Shown here piece by piece: positions 9,966-20,749 of a DNA stretch of 64,000 nucleotides. Location of the stretch: the NCBI GenBank assembly GCA_951640165.1, contig OX621246.1, positions 34,056,501 to 34,120,500 of the forward strand, read 5' to 3'. Source of the DNA: Pseudoips prasinana (lineage: Eukaryota; Arthropoda; Insecta; Lepidoptera; Nolidae). The position numbers and the translations under genes were made by a program. Position 1 is the stretch's first letter, and each line of letters starts with the position of its first letter. The notes under the pieces are model-generated. The model saw only the letters and a program-made list of their open reading frames with translations. It was not told the DNA's origin and searched no databases.

Positions 9966-10723
9966 ACATATTCTGACAAATAACTGATTGCGATTCAGAA
10001 TGAAATCCAGTTTTAATATAACAACGAAAAAATGTTGTGTATAATAATTTGGTTGCATATCGTATCGATAAAAAGCCCCCTCAACGCGGAGGGGGCCGCC
10101 TCATGTCATTAACGTAGAGCGAAAGTTGCACAAAACTCCCTAAAATGATGATCTCTGCCCTCTCTCCGCCAGTAATCGCCCAGAGTCGAGGTTCGCACCC
10201 CACAGGGGGTGCCCTCCGGCGCGGGTTACTTAATTGCTAGACGGCTCGACCTCTGCTCGCCTCTATAGTCCGGTGAAGTAGTGAAAGCCTCCTAGGATAA
10301 CTATAGCGGCAATTCAAAAAAAAAATAAAAAAGGAATGGAAAATTAATATTTTTCTCTTTAGTTTGCATGTTGATGTACTTATTTTATGTTGCTCAGTTT
10401 CATAGATTAGTCTTAAGCTCCTTAAGTTTTGTCCACTGAGGCGCTTATCATCACCTACCCTTAATCACTTATGGGATCGACAACATGTAATTCTCTCTCT
10501 TGTTCAAGATTAAAAACATTTTCATAACACCGATATAGATATTTGTACTATTCGTGTCGCATATTTTTGTGTCCAGTTCTCCGTACCGGGGAGTATTGTT
10601 TATTGATACTTCACTCGGGAGCGAGTGGTACAATACGGTTCGACGTGAAATCTTCAAGACGCCATCTTAGATTTATGTATATGGTGAGCGGACGATTGAA
10701 GAGTATGGATGAAAAAGAATTAG
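9966..10723. other. No gene recognised; one shared repeat fragment
   Basis: A small hairpin, gccccctcaacgcggagggggc, is at 10076-10097. The block at 10093-10135 is shared in inverse orientation with 5725-5775, and a GC-rich segment follows (10150-10270). Probably an old element of unknown class. Confidence 0.4.
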
Positions 10724-10765
10724 GTCATGTCATTCATGCGCACGCATGCGCATGAATGACATGAC
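10724..10765. repeat. Perfect palindrome, 19-bp arms
   Basis: gtcatgtcattcatgcgca is followed by four bases and its exact complement. It sits 35 bases before the 5' truncation point of the retroelement at 10800. Confidence 0.9.
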
Positions 10766-10799
10766 TTTTTCATTTCATACTTACGAATGTTTTTAATGA

Positions 10800-11755
10800 G
10801 ATTTTAATGTAAATATTTTAGATAATAATTTAAAAACGACTGAATTATTAAATTTAATGCTAGAATATAAATTTAAGCAACACGTTAAAGATCCGACACG
10901 GATAACTCAAACTACTTCAACATGTCTGGATTTAGTGTTTACAAACTTTAACAACAACAATTTAAACATATCAGTTGAGGAATTAGGCTTCTCTGATCAC
11001 TGTGGTACAATAATTAGTATGGATTTCCCCCAAAAAAGTGACCAAACCACTTGGTATGCCGAAAAAAGGCTCTATAACAATATTAACATACAACGCTTCA
11101 AATCAAGTCTACAAGGAATAAATTGGAATTCAATAATTAAACCAGATACAAATATTAACGAGAACTACGTAGCTTTTAGTAGAACCTTAATTAACAGTCT
11201 TAACCTATGTATACCGAAAAGGAAAATAAAAATAAAAAAGAGATTTAATAAATACTGGTTAACAAAGGGCATAAAACTATCATGTACTAATAAAAGACTC
11301 TTAAAAATACTAACATTGAAAACAAATAATCTAGTAATAAAACGGTACTACAAAAACTACGAGAAAATATTGAAAAAAGCAGTCATAACAGCAAAAAAGT
11401 TACATTATATAAACAAAATAAAAAAATCAAACAACAAAGTCAAAACTATGTGGAGCATCATAAATGAATGTACAAACAAAAAACCTACTAAAGAAAAAAG
11501 TAACATTAAATTAAAAATTAATAATACCTCTATTTCGGATCCAAAACAAATAGCAAATATTTTTAATAACTACTTTGCTTCGATTGGTGAAAAAAGTACT
11601 GAAATATTATTTAACGAGCCGCAAGTCGTTCCTGTACTTCACCGTACTGAAAATACTATGTTTCTTAGTCCCGTCTCCTCCTATGAGGTAAACAAGCTTA
11701 TCAAAAATTTAAAAAGCAAAAAAAGTCATGGAGTAGACGAATTACCCCCTATTTT
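10800..11755 (+). pseudogene. Truncated non-LTR retrotransposon ORF2 (endonuclease end to RT start)
   Basis: The frame is open from 10800, opening with DFNVNIL, the GDFN-like motif of apurinic-type endonucleases. It continues through TCLDLVFTN and SDHCGTI (the SDH motif near the endonuclease end), a lysine-rich linker, and KSKKSHGVDELPP, the start of the RT finger region. The catalytic RT residues are absent because the frame runs into the Helitron at 11751, which supplies the last residues and the stop at 11768. The organisation fits the Jockey/CR1 group. It is cut at both ends and cannot be functional. Codons are very A-rich, as in the fragment at 31562, which may be the same family. Confidence 0.8.
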
Positions 11756-12615
11756 ACTTCTAGCTTAATCTAAAAAGTATAACTTTTAAAACAAATAAGC
11801 AAGATATATTGAATAAAACCTAACCTATAAATAACCTTACTAAGAAATAAATGTAAGACTACTTTGCTACTGTTATTTACAAAAAGGACCCGATATCATC
11901 AAGCAAAAATCAAAGAATACATATCAATTGTCCTTAAGTATAGTCAGTAAGTTAAATAAAGTAAAATAATAATCAACGATGCATTAATCACAAAGGTAAC
12001 TCCCATTAGATTAGGTTGCGAAATTTTGTGAACGAAACCATAGCGCGATCTAAAACGATGATTACGCCATCTACTAACAAAAATATAAACTTGTAAAGCG
12101 GTAAAATTAATATGTGTGCATATATTTTGGCTGAGATTTAGGCGATCATCTATTGATTCAGTTTTGGGGCTAACTTTTATTTCAAGCATTTATTTATTTT
12201 AACCGATATGCCCCTAAAAGTCCGCGATCTGAAACGACACTAACGCCATCTAGTTACAAAATTGTGAACTTGTAGATCAGTAAAATTAAGATGATGTTTT
12301 TTGGGGGCGATCATCTCGACACCAACAATTTATACTACGCTTACTCAAATTTAAGATAAATTCGTTTTTTATCCCAATTTGATTAAAATGTCTTTATTTT
12401 AATTTGTTATAAAATTTACCAAAAAAAAGAAATCTTATAAAACGCTAAATCTTTACTTAGACGACAACGACCACGACATTTTAAGCAACTTGGCATAAGA
12501 AACTATTATTTTAAAATTTGAGTTGTTTTAAATTGTTGGTGGCGATCTATTGAATCAGTTTTGGATTACCTTTTTTTAACAACAAATTATTCCCTGGATT
12601 GCTTTATTTTTAATC

Positions 12616-13600
12616 GAAAGACCAAATACCAATTTACATGCGTTTAACTAAAAAAATACAGTCTTTCATACAAACTTACATCGCCTATTCTAGTCGTCAT
12701 TAGGGGTGGAATTTCCAAAAATCGTGAAATATATACTTATAATTTTTAAATGAAAGGCCATATACCAATTTTCATGCGTTTACCTCAAAATTGTCACATT
12801 TTTCATACAAACTTGTAAGTTTGTTTTTAGAATTCCACCCCTAAGGGTGACAAATAGGGGATGTATCCCCTATTTGTCACCCTTAGGGGTGGAATTCTAA
12901 ATGAAATACATATTTTAAAAAATGAAATAAATATTTTTTTATTTTTAACTGAAAGGCCAAATACAAATTTTCATGGGTTTAACTTCAAAAATATCGCATT
13001 TTTCATACAAACTTACATACCCTATTTTACGCCCTAAGGGGTGGAATTCCCAAAAGTCCTGAAATATATATTTTTAATTTTTTACTGAAATGCTAAGTAA
13101 CAATTTTCATGCGTTTAACTTCAAGTCGCAGTTTACATAGAAACTTACGTACACTACTTTACGCCCAAAAGGGGGGAATTCTTAAATATTCTGAAATATA
13201 TATTTTAAATTTTTAACTGAACTGCTTATTACCAATTTTCATGCGTTTAACTTAAAAATTGTCACATTTTTCATACAAACTTACACCCCCTATTTTACGC
13301 TCTTGGGGCTGGAATTTTCAAAAATGCTGAAATAAATATTTTTTATTTTTAACTAAAAGGCCAAATACCAATTTTCATGCGTCTAACTTAAAAATTGTTA
13401 CATTTTTCATACAAACTTACATCCCCTATTTTTCGCCCTTAGGGGTGGAATTTCCAAAAACCCTGAAATACGTGTTTTTTTATTTTTAACTGGAAGGCTA
13501 AATACCAATTTTTTTGCCTAAAACTTCAAAAACGGCAAAGTTTCATACTAACTTAGCGCCCCTGTTTTACCCCCTTAGGGGTTGAATTTCGAAAAATCCT
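12616..13600. repeat. Minisatellite of about 135-bp units inside the Helitron
   Basis: The unit phrase aactgaaaggccaaatacc..ttttcatgcgtttaac ... catacaaacttacatcccctatttt..gcccttaggggtggaatt recurs at about 12616, 12751, 12951, 13087, 13219, 13354 and 13492. Spacing is 132-138 bp except one 200-bp gap that holds a palindrome. Confidence 0.85.
12827..12900. repeat. Perfect palindrome with 35-bp arms and 4-base loop
   Basis: The arm ttagaattccacccctaagg...aggggga-type sequence is exactly mirrored after the four bases tgta. It lies at a minisatellite unit boundary and looks like an inverted duplication of it. Confidence 0.95.
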
Positions 13601-13729
13601 TTCTTATTCCTTGTCTACATTATAAAGCAAACATTTGTGCAAAATTTCAGCTTTCTAGGTCCAAGGGTTTGGGCTGGGCGTTGATGAGTCAGTCAGTCAG
13701 TCAGGACTTGTCTTTTTATTTATATAGAT

Positions 13730-13862
13730 TAGCTGTGCCCCTACAAAGTCATATTATATACATACAAAGTAGTATATATATACGAAGTTATATTATTACA
13801 AAGTTTCATCAAAATCCGTTCGGTAGATTTTGCGTGGGAGTAAGAAACTTACACACTCACAA
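13730..13862 (-). mobile_element. Helitron fragment, minus strand
   Basis: It starts tagctgtgcccc (the complement of a Helitron 3' end) directly after the previous Helitron and contains tttcatcaaaatccgttcggtag and a (cacactcac) end, as in Lep1-type Helitrons. Confidence 0.6.
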
Positions 13863-15173
13863 TAATTGATAATATTACTGTGATATATGTACGAGTATAC
13901 TAAACTTAAATAAACTATAATTAAGGTCACAACTGTCATGTATTAGTGATAGCGCGTTGTATACAGATTTAATATTTTATGACTTTCTTATTTTTCCAAC
14001 GCGGAAAGAAGTGCATCTAAATAAGTGAAACAGTTCACGAGATATCATCAAAGAAGCCGTGCCATACGAAATTAATTCACATCGTATTTTTTTGAAACTT
14101 ATATTTCCGATTTTATCTGTTATTCTGAGGGATTGCATTTGATGTCGGAACGTCGACTCTGTGCGGTTTTTGACGTGGAGATAGATGTATGTCCATGATT
14201 CATGTTGCAAAGGCAAATATGCGTAAAGGCAGACCTCGGAGAGATGGCAGAGGGCATTTCATCTATATGAATGCTATATACTATGTATTATACAATTGAC
14301 AACATTCCAAAACTGACACCACCTTAAAACAACAATACCGATTCTTTATTTTCGTATCCTGAGTTCATATATATATTTTTTATATTTCTTTATTTCTTCA
14401 TTTCTGAGGAAAAAAATAAAAACTAATAAAGCCTAAGTACTTTGCCTAAGCATTCCAATGTCACAACGAAAACATTAATGTCAAAAAAGGCATGTCAAAT
14501 TTTCAATTGTCACTCAGTGTTATATATTTTGAAACTTTCATGGTGACTTAATGAAACAGAATGAGGATAATAACACTTGAAACGAATTTAATTAAATATA
14601 ATTTAATATTGAAAACATTAAACAAACGTTAACAAGTTTAGGCGCGAACGAGTTTATACGCGTGATAAATGACATGACAGTGACATCTGATTTGTTTTTG
14701 ACGGGTCACAGTAAAGCCAAGGTCGATGGCCATTCCACCGTATGTATGATCATTTGGCGCTTACGTCTTTTTAGAATACATCGAATTTCAAAGTTGAAAT
14801 TATGAATGAAAAGTACATCATTCCGAAAATGCCCTGGTTTTTGATTTACTTTTAAATAACGCAATAATACAAGCTAGTTAAAATATGAAATGTTGTCAAT
14901 TGTGTGAGTGCGGGCGTGCGTCGAGATTCGAGCAGACGAATGATGAATATTGAGTGAAACAGCGGGGCGAGTATAATGCCCTGCTGTATCACCTTACTAC
15001 TCAACACGTCGTTGCAACTTATACTTATACTTATATGTTACTTACATCTTGCTGACGGGGGGTTCGGCCACCATTAGTGAGGGAATCATTGGTTTGATCT
15101 TAACTTAACGACAGAACGCCTGCTCCGGATTATAAGCGGATGCTGGTCCGATCCACGCCGGTCATATTACCCA
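13863..15173. other. No gene recognised
   Basis: AT-rich sequence. The open frame at 13977-14216 (minus) lacks any known motif. Near 15105-15165 aacttaacgacagaacgcctgctccgg resembles the head of SINE family K. Confidence 0.4.
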
Positions 15174-15390
15174 CTAGCTGTGCCCCGCGGTTTTGCCTGC
15201 GTTAAATTTTATAAATTATCACAGCTCCTCCCCTGTAGGTGATAGCGTGATAATATGTTGCCTATATGTTGACCCGACCTCTTAGTAATATTCATGCAAA
15301 ATTTGAAGTAAATCCATGCAGTACTTTTTGAGTTTACCTTGGACATACATACAGAGAAACATGCACACAGACAAAAATTCTAAAAATCCC
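15174..15390 (-). mobile_element. Helitron fragment, minus strand
   Basis: It starts ctagctgtgccccgcggtttt, the complement of a Helitron 3' terminus, then aaattttataaattatcacagctcctccc and the gcatgcag..tactttttgagttt block. A sister fragment is at 46866. The 5' end is not recognisable. Confidence 0.65.
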
Positions 15391-16024
15391 GGGGAATCGC
15401 TCTAACTGTGTTGGACCCCGCATCGAATTTAATCAGAAAATCGAATTTAAACAGAAGAGTTAGAAAATGAACTGGTAAATATCTCAAATCAAGTCGTCTT
15501 CACACGTAAGCGAATTGAGGAGGGAGGGATGGAGGGTGGAGGGGGCTAGCCTCCTGTACCATTCCCACCCCGCGGAACCCCATGGTTCTGGAGATATCCA
15601 TGGTTAATGTTTCGCTAAATGGTCACTGTTTTAACCTAACCTAACCCAAATTATTTCATAAAAGTACATTTTTGCAAAAATATCATGATAGTGGCAATGA
15701 ACAATTCCGTTTTGGGTATTTTTCCGATAATTATATAAAGGCGCTATAAAAAAAAATATTACTTCTAAACACGAAAGCAATGTTTTTACGTTGTTTTACA
15801 ACGCTGTGGGTATCGAAATCGCTACGAAATGTTCAAAATTGCGTTCTGTTTTATGCATTTGTATGAAGTCATATGATTTAAAAAAAAATTTTTAATAGTT
15901 TTGGCGCCTCTCCGGCAGAAAAAAATGCGTTTTATCACTTAGTACAAACCCCCTTAACCCCCCCATATACACACTTAACTCAAATTCAGGCGACTCGATA
16001 TGACATCCAACCCAATGAATTATT
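15391..16024. other. No gene seen
   Basis: It includes a G-rich run near 15520-15545 (ggagggagggatggagggtggagggggc), capable in principle of four-stranded G structure. The rest is unremarkable. Confidence 0.4.
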
Positions 16025-16700
16025 GGAGGAGGATGCCATATCCGCCACGCTTGGCAGATGACAGTACGGGGACAGTACTAGAGATGTAAAATGACTGAAT
16101 ATGACTAGTCACAATTGTCATAAACCTTAAATGACCGGTCATTTACTGTCAAATTCAGTCAATTTGACTCAAATATTATTGTCTATTCTCGACTACCACC
16201 CAATTATTTATTTGTTTAGGTACCCGATTTATATGCAAAATGAAGCAATGTTTTATTTTCTATTATATCATGAGAGGATAAGACGACATCAAAGTCGATG
16301 CGCGAGGCGATGCGACGCTGCCGTTTTGTCTTAAATGCACGCATGATTAGAAATGTAAAATGATTAACTCTATATAATAATACTAGTCATAAAAACCACT
16401 TTTTTGTTTCAATTTAGAAGTTGTAGACTTTTATTAACGACAAAAACTTAAAAGTTACAAAAAAAATACTGAAATCAAATTGACTAAAATTGACTATTTT
16501 TGACAGTTAATGCCCATTTTTGACTAATTTGACCATAAATGACAGTCAGTATAATTCAGTTACTTTAGTCATTTTCAACACTATAGTACACAGAGAGTGC
16601 TGCCAGTTCTCTGGGAGATATTCCCTCGGGAGGACTTCTACGCCCTCCACAGAATCAGATGGGGTGGTGCTATTCTTTGCCATCAGCCACACAGCCAACT
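16025..16700 (-). mobile_element. LINE-M fragment interrupted by a TIR element
   Basis: The left piece (atgccatatccgccacgcttggcagatg, to 16078) and the right piece (agtgctgccagttctctggg...ccctcgggaggacttctac, from 16590) are consecutive in the uninterrupted copy at 48110-48230. Confidence 0.7.
16079..16585. mobile_element. hAT-like non-autonomous element
   Basis: The left end tagagatgtaaaatgact and the right end agtcattttcaacactata are inverse copies with a few mismatches. The interior repeats the word tgac many times in both orientations. A TAGAGATG terminus is hAT-like. The flanks share AGTAC, but a clean 8-bp duplication is not visible. Confidence 0.55.
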
Positions 16701-16958
16701 ATCAATTATGCAAAATATATGAATGCAGTAACGATGCACGTACATTATCGTGAATTGAGTCGATTTATGTGATTTAACGATCGATTTCATTGTGCATCGA
16801 TATCACATCAATCTACGTTAATGTGCCACGAGAGGATTTATGGATCGAGTTGAATAGTCTTGTTATACAGAGTTTCGCAGAGTTCAATGATTTCGATTAC
16901 TCATTACAGGGTTATTAGCTCCCCACAGTCTCTACACCGTGAAATTTAATTAATGATT

Positions 16959-17345
16959 GCCTCGTTGGTCTAGCGGCAGCGTGTTCACCCGCAGAGAACG
17001 AGGTCCTGGGTTCAAATCCTGGGTCGGGCCAAAAGTGATTTTGGGATTTTTCTGTAAAAAATAAATATTTCTCAGCCCGAAGTCCCGACCCAGGCCGCTC
17101 CCGAAGTCTGGGAGTTGGCGGTATTACACCCCCGTGCCTCGAAGAGCACGTAAAGCCGTCGGTCCTGTACCTGACCTCATTCCGGTCGTGTTGCTAGTCG
17201 TCCCATCGGATCATGAGAGTGATGGAATAGAAAGTGCTCCTGTGTTAGCGCACGCACTTGAGCACTATAATATGTCCTGCGTAATTGGCTAATCTCCATT
17301 GAGACTGGCCGCCGTGGTCAAAATTCGGCCGGGAAGACATCATCA
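16959..17345 (+). mobile_element. tRNA-derived SINE, family A, full-length copy
   Basis: It has A box tggtctagcggcagcg, B box gggttcaaatcct, body gagagtg..gtgctcctgtgttagcgc and tail cattgagactgg...(catcat)n. The tRNA-like ends do not pair as an acceptor stem, so it is a SINE rather than a tRNA gene. Confidence 0.85.
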
Positions 17346-17629
17346 TCATCACACCGTGAAAAGGCTTTACGTTGTATATAATATATGAACGATATGAAAA
17401 TGGAAAAATGTTAATTTTTGACAAAAAATAAGAAATCTTACCATACATAGCTAGAATAATAGAATAAATTTGGTTGTCATTAAGGCCTCTATCTCAGCAT
17501 TAGCTACGGCAACACAGGTGTATTACTGCAGCGCTGATCTTCCGATAGATGCTTGTATGGCTCAGGCCATACAACATTAAGACTTTTCACGGCATAAAGA
17601 AATAAAAAAATATAATAATATGTATAATA
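17346..17629. other. No gene seen
   Basis: AT-rich with no recognisable structure. Confidence 0.4.
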
Positions 17630-17945
17630 TAATATGATTTTTGAAGACCTATCCATAGCCACCCCACATGTATGGGTACGATAAAAAAAAATTATTGAGT
17701 TTCAGTTCTATGCATGGCGACCCCCCAAAATTATTGTACTTTTTAAATTTTTGTGTAAAAATCTTAATGCGGTTTACAGAATACACCTACTTACCAAGTT
17801 TCAGCAGTACAGCTCTGATTGTTTCGGAAGAAAGTGGCTGTGACATACGGACGGACAGACAGACAGACATACAGACCGACATACAGACATGACGAATCTA
17901 TAAGGGTTCCGTTTTTTGCCATTTGGCTACGGAACCCTAAAAATT
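17630..17945 (+). repeat. Dispersed repeat family G, copy with (ACAG/GACA)n block
   Basis: It contains aagtttcagcagtacagctc, then the gacggacagacagacagac run, then ctataagggttccgttttttgcc and ctacggaaccctaaaaa. Other copies are at 37118, 38492 and 53641. Confidence 0.75.
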
Positions 17946-18059
17946 TAAAGACCTGTGTGGAATTACGGATGGGTTGTCGGCGATTGTAAGATAGGGATCG
18001 AGTTAGTACTTAACCCACCTGTTACTGAAATACTTTACAAAGAATATATGGTTTATTGA

Positions 18060-18180
18060 CTGCACGTGTGGCGCAGCGGCTTAGACAGTCGCCACGCCGC
18101 TAAGTGTCGCGGGTTCGAGTCCCGCGCCGGACAACTATTTGTGTGACGCATAAATAGTTGTTCTGAGTCTGGAAAAATGG
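18060..18180 (+). mobile_element. tRNA-derived SINE, family C, copy 1
   Basis: A tRNA-like head (gtggcgcagcggcttagac; B box gcgggttcgagtcccgc, a perfect T-arm stem) is followed by actatttgtgtgac.cataaatagttgttctgagtctgg. It recurs at 35803, 42325, 55190 and 62969. Confidence 0.85.
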
Positions 18181-18245
18181 TAATGAAAATGGTATGGGCA
18201 GAGGTTACTGTTTTGACAGAATTTTTTAATCTCTGACACGGCTAA

Positions 18246-18425
18246 ACAACTCTTGTCTATCTACGACAACCGAAACCGAGCTTACCCTGCCCTCCGAAGC
18301 ACAGATATACTTAGCACTAAAACCACTTTGACGGTAACCCATCAATAGACTGACCGCGTAGCTAGGTGCTTTACCTCGCTGTACACTTCCGGACTGGTGT
18401 AAGCAACTGACAAGAAGCGCTTAGT
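18246..18425 (-). mobile_element. 5S-rRNA-derived SINE, minus copy
   Basis: The complement contains ctattgatgggttacc (5S box-C like) and acgcggtcagt, then gtggttttagtgctaag and cttcggagggc, the same order as at 35405. It is diverged. Confidence 0.6.
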
Positions 18426-18822
18426 ACGACTAAAGCTTATTAATTAAGTACACACCAGTGTTTACTAGTTAAGAAACTATATTTATCTTATATTTACTCT
18501 TTATTTACTAAACAAGCGTTAAAATATAATGCGCTACGAGCGTACGGTCTATTTATATAAATAAAACATACGCTCCCGTTATTTGACAGCTGTCAATCTC
18601 ACGTCATCGAGTGGTTCATGTTTGCGGTTATTACTAATTTACTAAGTGCCAAATCGATAGGTGTAGAGACACAGAATAGATATATCTAGAAGTTAATATA
18701 TATTGGGTCGATTAATACACTGCCATTTTGTCCTAAACTAGGCAGGGCATGTACCTAATATGGCAACCAGACCACTCATAACTGGTAAACAAACTTATAT
18801 ATATTTCTAAATTAATACATAT
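18426..18822. other. No gene seen; left flank of mariner
   Basis: AT-rich. The TA at 18823-18824 is the mariner target duplication. Confidence 0.5.
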
Positions 18823-18824
18823 TA

Positions 18825-20106
18825 GGTCTTTACCTATGAAATTGCCGTTCTGCAGTACTGGCCATTTCAAATCAAAATAATTTTTGTTTGGCTAAGAATT
18901 CTAATTTCAAATTAATTTTATTTTAAAAACATGGATTCTTTTTTCCAAAAGTAGTCATTTCTTTATTGATTAGTGTTACATTTTCATCGCATTTCAATCT
19001 TTTTCGTCATCATGGATACGTTAAAAATTCGAGTAATTATGGAATATGAGTACCGTCGTGGCAGCAACGCGGCACAAGCGGCACGCAACATCAACGACGT
19101 TTACGGAGCTAACACTACAAACCAACGCACCACCTGTTATTGGTTTGCTCGCTTCCGTTCTGGAAATTTCGACCTGAAAAATGAACCTCGCGGTCGTCCG
19201 AAGACTTTGGTCGACAATGACGAATTAAAGGCGGTTGTGGAAGCTGATGATACACAATCTACGGCTGAATTAGCAGCAGCTTTCGACGTTAGCGTCAAAA
19301 CAATATTGGTCCATTTGCGTCAAATTGGCAAGGTAAAAAAGCTTGACAAATGGGTGCCCCACGAACTCAATGATCGCCAGCGCGAAGTACGCGTCGAGAC
19401 GTGCCTTGCACTGCTCAACAGACACACAAATGAAGGAATTTTGAACCGCATTGTTACCTGCGATGAAAAATGGATTCTGTTTGATAACCGCAAGCGCTCA
19501 GCAAGTTGGTTGGATCCTGGTTCAGCACCTAAACAATGCCCTAAACGAAAACTTACCCCTAGAAAAGTGATGGTCACTGTTTGGTGGTCTAGCGCCGGTG
19601 TGATTCATCACAGCTTCTTACCAAACGGGGTGAGCATTACTGCAGATGTGTACTGTGAAGAACTGAGCACAATGATGGAGAAGCTGGCGCATCTCCAACC
19701 AGCATTGGTCAATCGCTCGTCTCCGCTGCTCCTGCACGACAACGCGCGACCTCATACTGCACAGCAGACGGTCTCCAAGTTGCAAGAACTGGGGTTGGAA
19801 GCTCTCCGTCATCCGCCCTACTCACCAGACCTTGCGCCTACAGACTACTACTTTTTCCAGAATTTGGATAACTTCTTGGCGGGAAAAAAATTCAATACCC
19901 GAGAGGCAGTACAAAATGCCTTTGAAGAATTTGTTGCCTCCCGTCCAGCTGATTTCTTTAAGAAGGGCATCAATAAACTGCCACTGCGATGGCAAAGATG
20001 CATTGATTGCATGGGTGATTACTTCGATTAATACAAATAAAAAAATTCATGAAAAAAATTCGTTTAAATTTTTTCATACAAAACGGCAATTTCATAGGTA
20101 AAGACC
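18825..20106 (+). mobile_element. Complete mariner transposon, copy 1 (1282 bp)
   Basis: Perfect 25-bp inverted ends (starting GGTCTTTACCTATGAAATTG) are flanked by TA on both sides (18823-18824 and 20107-20108). It carries one intact transposase gene and is the same length as the inverted copy at 60194-61475. Confidence 0.95.
19012..20031 (+). CDS. Mariner transposase, cecropia-type, intact
   Basis: A 339-residue transposase that cuts and pastes the element at TA sites. The ATG at 19012 is chosen; the longer frame from 18973 begins with GTG and is not a credible eukaryotic start. The N-terminal ~110 residues hold the two helix-turn-helix modules that bind the inverted ends, including RGRPKTL between them. 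The linker WVPHEL is at 114-119. The catalytic triad is D151 (TCDEKW), D243 (HDNARPH) and D278 (SPDLAPTD), with 34 residues between the last two, the mariner D,D34D signature. The whole resembles the cecropia subfamily that includes human Hsmar1 (RNIN, KQIGKVKKLDKWVPHEL-like and CDEKWILFDNRKRS stretches). No stop or frameshift is present, so it could encode active enzyme. It differs from the other copy at residue 149 (T here, N there). Confidence 0.96.
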   Translation: MDTLKIRVIMEYEYRRGSNAAQAARNINDVYGANTTNQRTTCYWFARFRSGNFDLKNEPRGRPKTLVDNDELKAVVEADDTQSTAELAAAFDVSVKTILVHLRQIGKVKKLDKWVPHELNDRQREVRVETCLALLNRHTNEGILNRIVTCDEKWILFDNRKRSASWLDPGSAPKQCPKRKLTPRKVMVTVWWSSAGVIHHSFLPNGVSITADVYCEELSTMMEKLAHLQPALVNRSSPLLLHDNARPHTAQQTVSKLQELGLEALRHPPYSPDLAPTDYYFFQNLDNFLAGKKFNTREAVQNAFEEFVASRPADFFKKGINKLPLRWQRCIDCMGDYFD

Positions 20107-20108
20107 TA

Positions 20109-20454
20109 TTATTATAGGTCAATTAATTCACCTTAGGTGCGAGCGTGTAATGAGTACAATGGTTTTAATAAAAAAATCGACCAATTGGATATTTTTTCCG
20201 ATGCATTTTATGCATACAAGCGTATAACCGTGGAAGCGTTAGCATAAGGACTGTTTTTTTTTTCTTAGGCCAATAAGAAGTTTTTAATGCATTTTAATCT
20301 GTGTTACTTAAAGTATTTTTGTTTGTTTTTAATTTAAAATAACTTGTATTGTATGTCAACGTTGTCATGTTTAGTGTGTGTTGTGCATGTCTTTAATAGG
20401 TGTACATATAAGAACTGAAGTATATAGTGAGCTAGGATTTAAATGTTGTGTACG
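20109..20454. other. No gene seen
   Basis: Right flank of mariner, AT-rich, with no recognisable element. Confidence 0.5.
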
Positions 20455-20600
20455 TAAACTGTTGGTGTGTCTATAATAAATAAATAGGAAAATTACACCT
20501 AGACACAGAACAAATAAAGGTTTGTCCTGGGTGTGGAGCCAACCCCCCACCTCTGGCTTTGTGGCAGTCAGAGTCACCACTAGACCAACAGGCTAGTCTA
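20455..20600 (-). mobile_element. tRNA-derived SINE, family D, copy 1
   Basis: The complement carries tggtctagtggtgactctgac (A box) and a damaged B box, then ccaggacaaacc..tatttgttctgtgtctagg. Others are at 24010 (+) and 36940 (-). Confidence 0.75.
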
Positions 20601-20639
20601 CTTGTTAAAACTAAGAAATATGAATGTCTTTCTTTCTTT

Positions 20640-20715
20640 CCTTCTATGAGTACCATCGACCATAATGCGATCACCAATCAGTCTGCCAAGCGTGGCGATT
20701 ATAGCATATCCCCTT
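20640..20715 (-). mobile_element. LINE-M fragment
   Basis: caccaatcagtctgccaagcgtggcgattatagcatatcc is the complement of the LINE-M block ccataatcgcc..cttggcagac. Confidence 0.5.
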
Positions 20716-20749
20716 TTTTTTTGTTAAGTCAGGGGGAAAGCCTTCGCAT

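Larger units (their letters stand above)
11751..13728 (-). mobile_element. 2-kb non-autonomous Helitron, copy 1 (3' end missing)
   Basis: On the minus strand it starts at 13728 with TCTATATAAATAAAAAGAC followed by the ctgactgactgactgac run, with an A before TC. It shares nearly its whole length with 21960-27714 (minus the foldback insert) but lacks the last 40-60 bases with the hairpin and CTAG; it begins abruptly at ttacttctagcttaatc next to the retroelement. It encodes no protein. Confidence 0.8.

Noticed and set aside
9619..9969. 116-codon minus frame with a W/R/G-rich stretch
   Set aside because: It spans two different MITEs and a GC-rich transposon end; the low-complexity residues reflect the gcc/cac repeats.
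18060..18135. tRNA gene with a perfect T-arm
   Set aside because: The 5' and 3' ends do not pair into an acceptor stem, the anticodon arm is poor, and the same sequence with a common non-tRNA body recurs at five places, so it is SINE family C. The same reasoning applies to the heads at 8160, 16959, 24010, 38972 and 41940.
18973..19011. 13-residue N-terminal extension of the mariner transposase
   Set aside because: It would start with GTG; the ATG at 19012 gives the expected length and N-terminus for the family.
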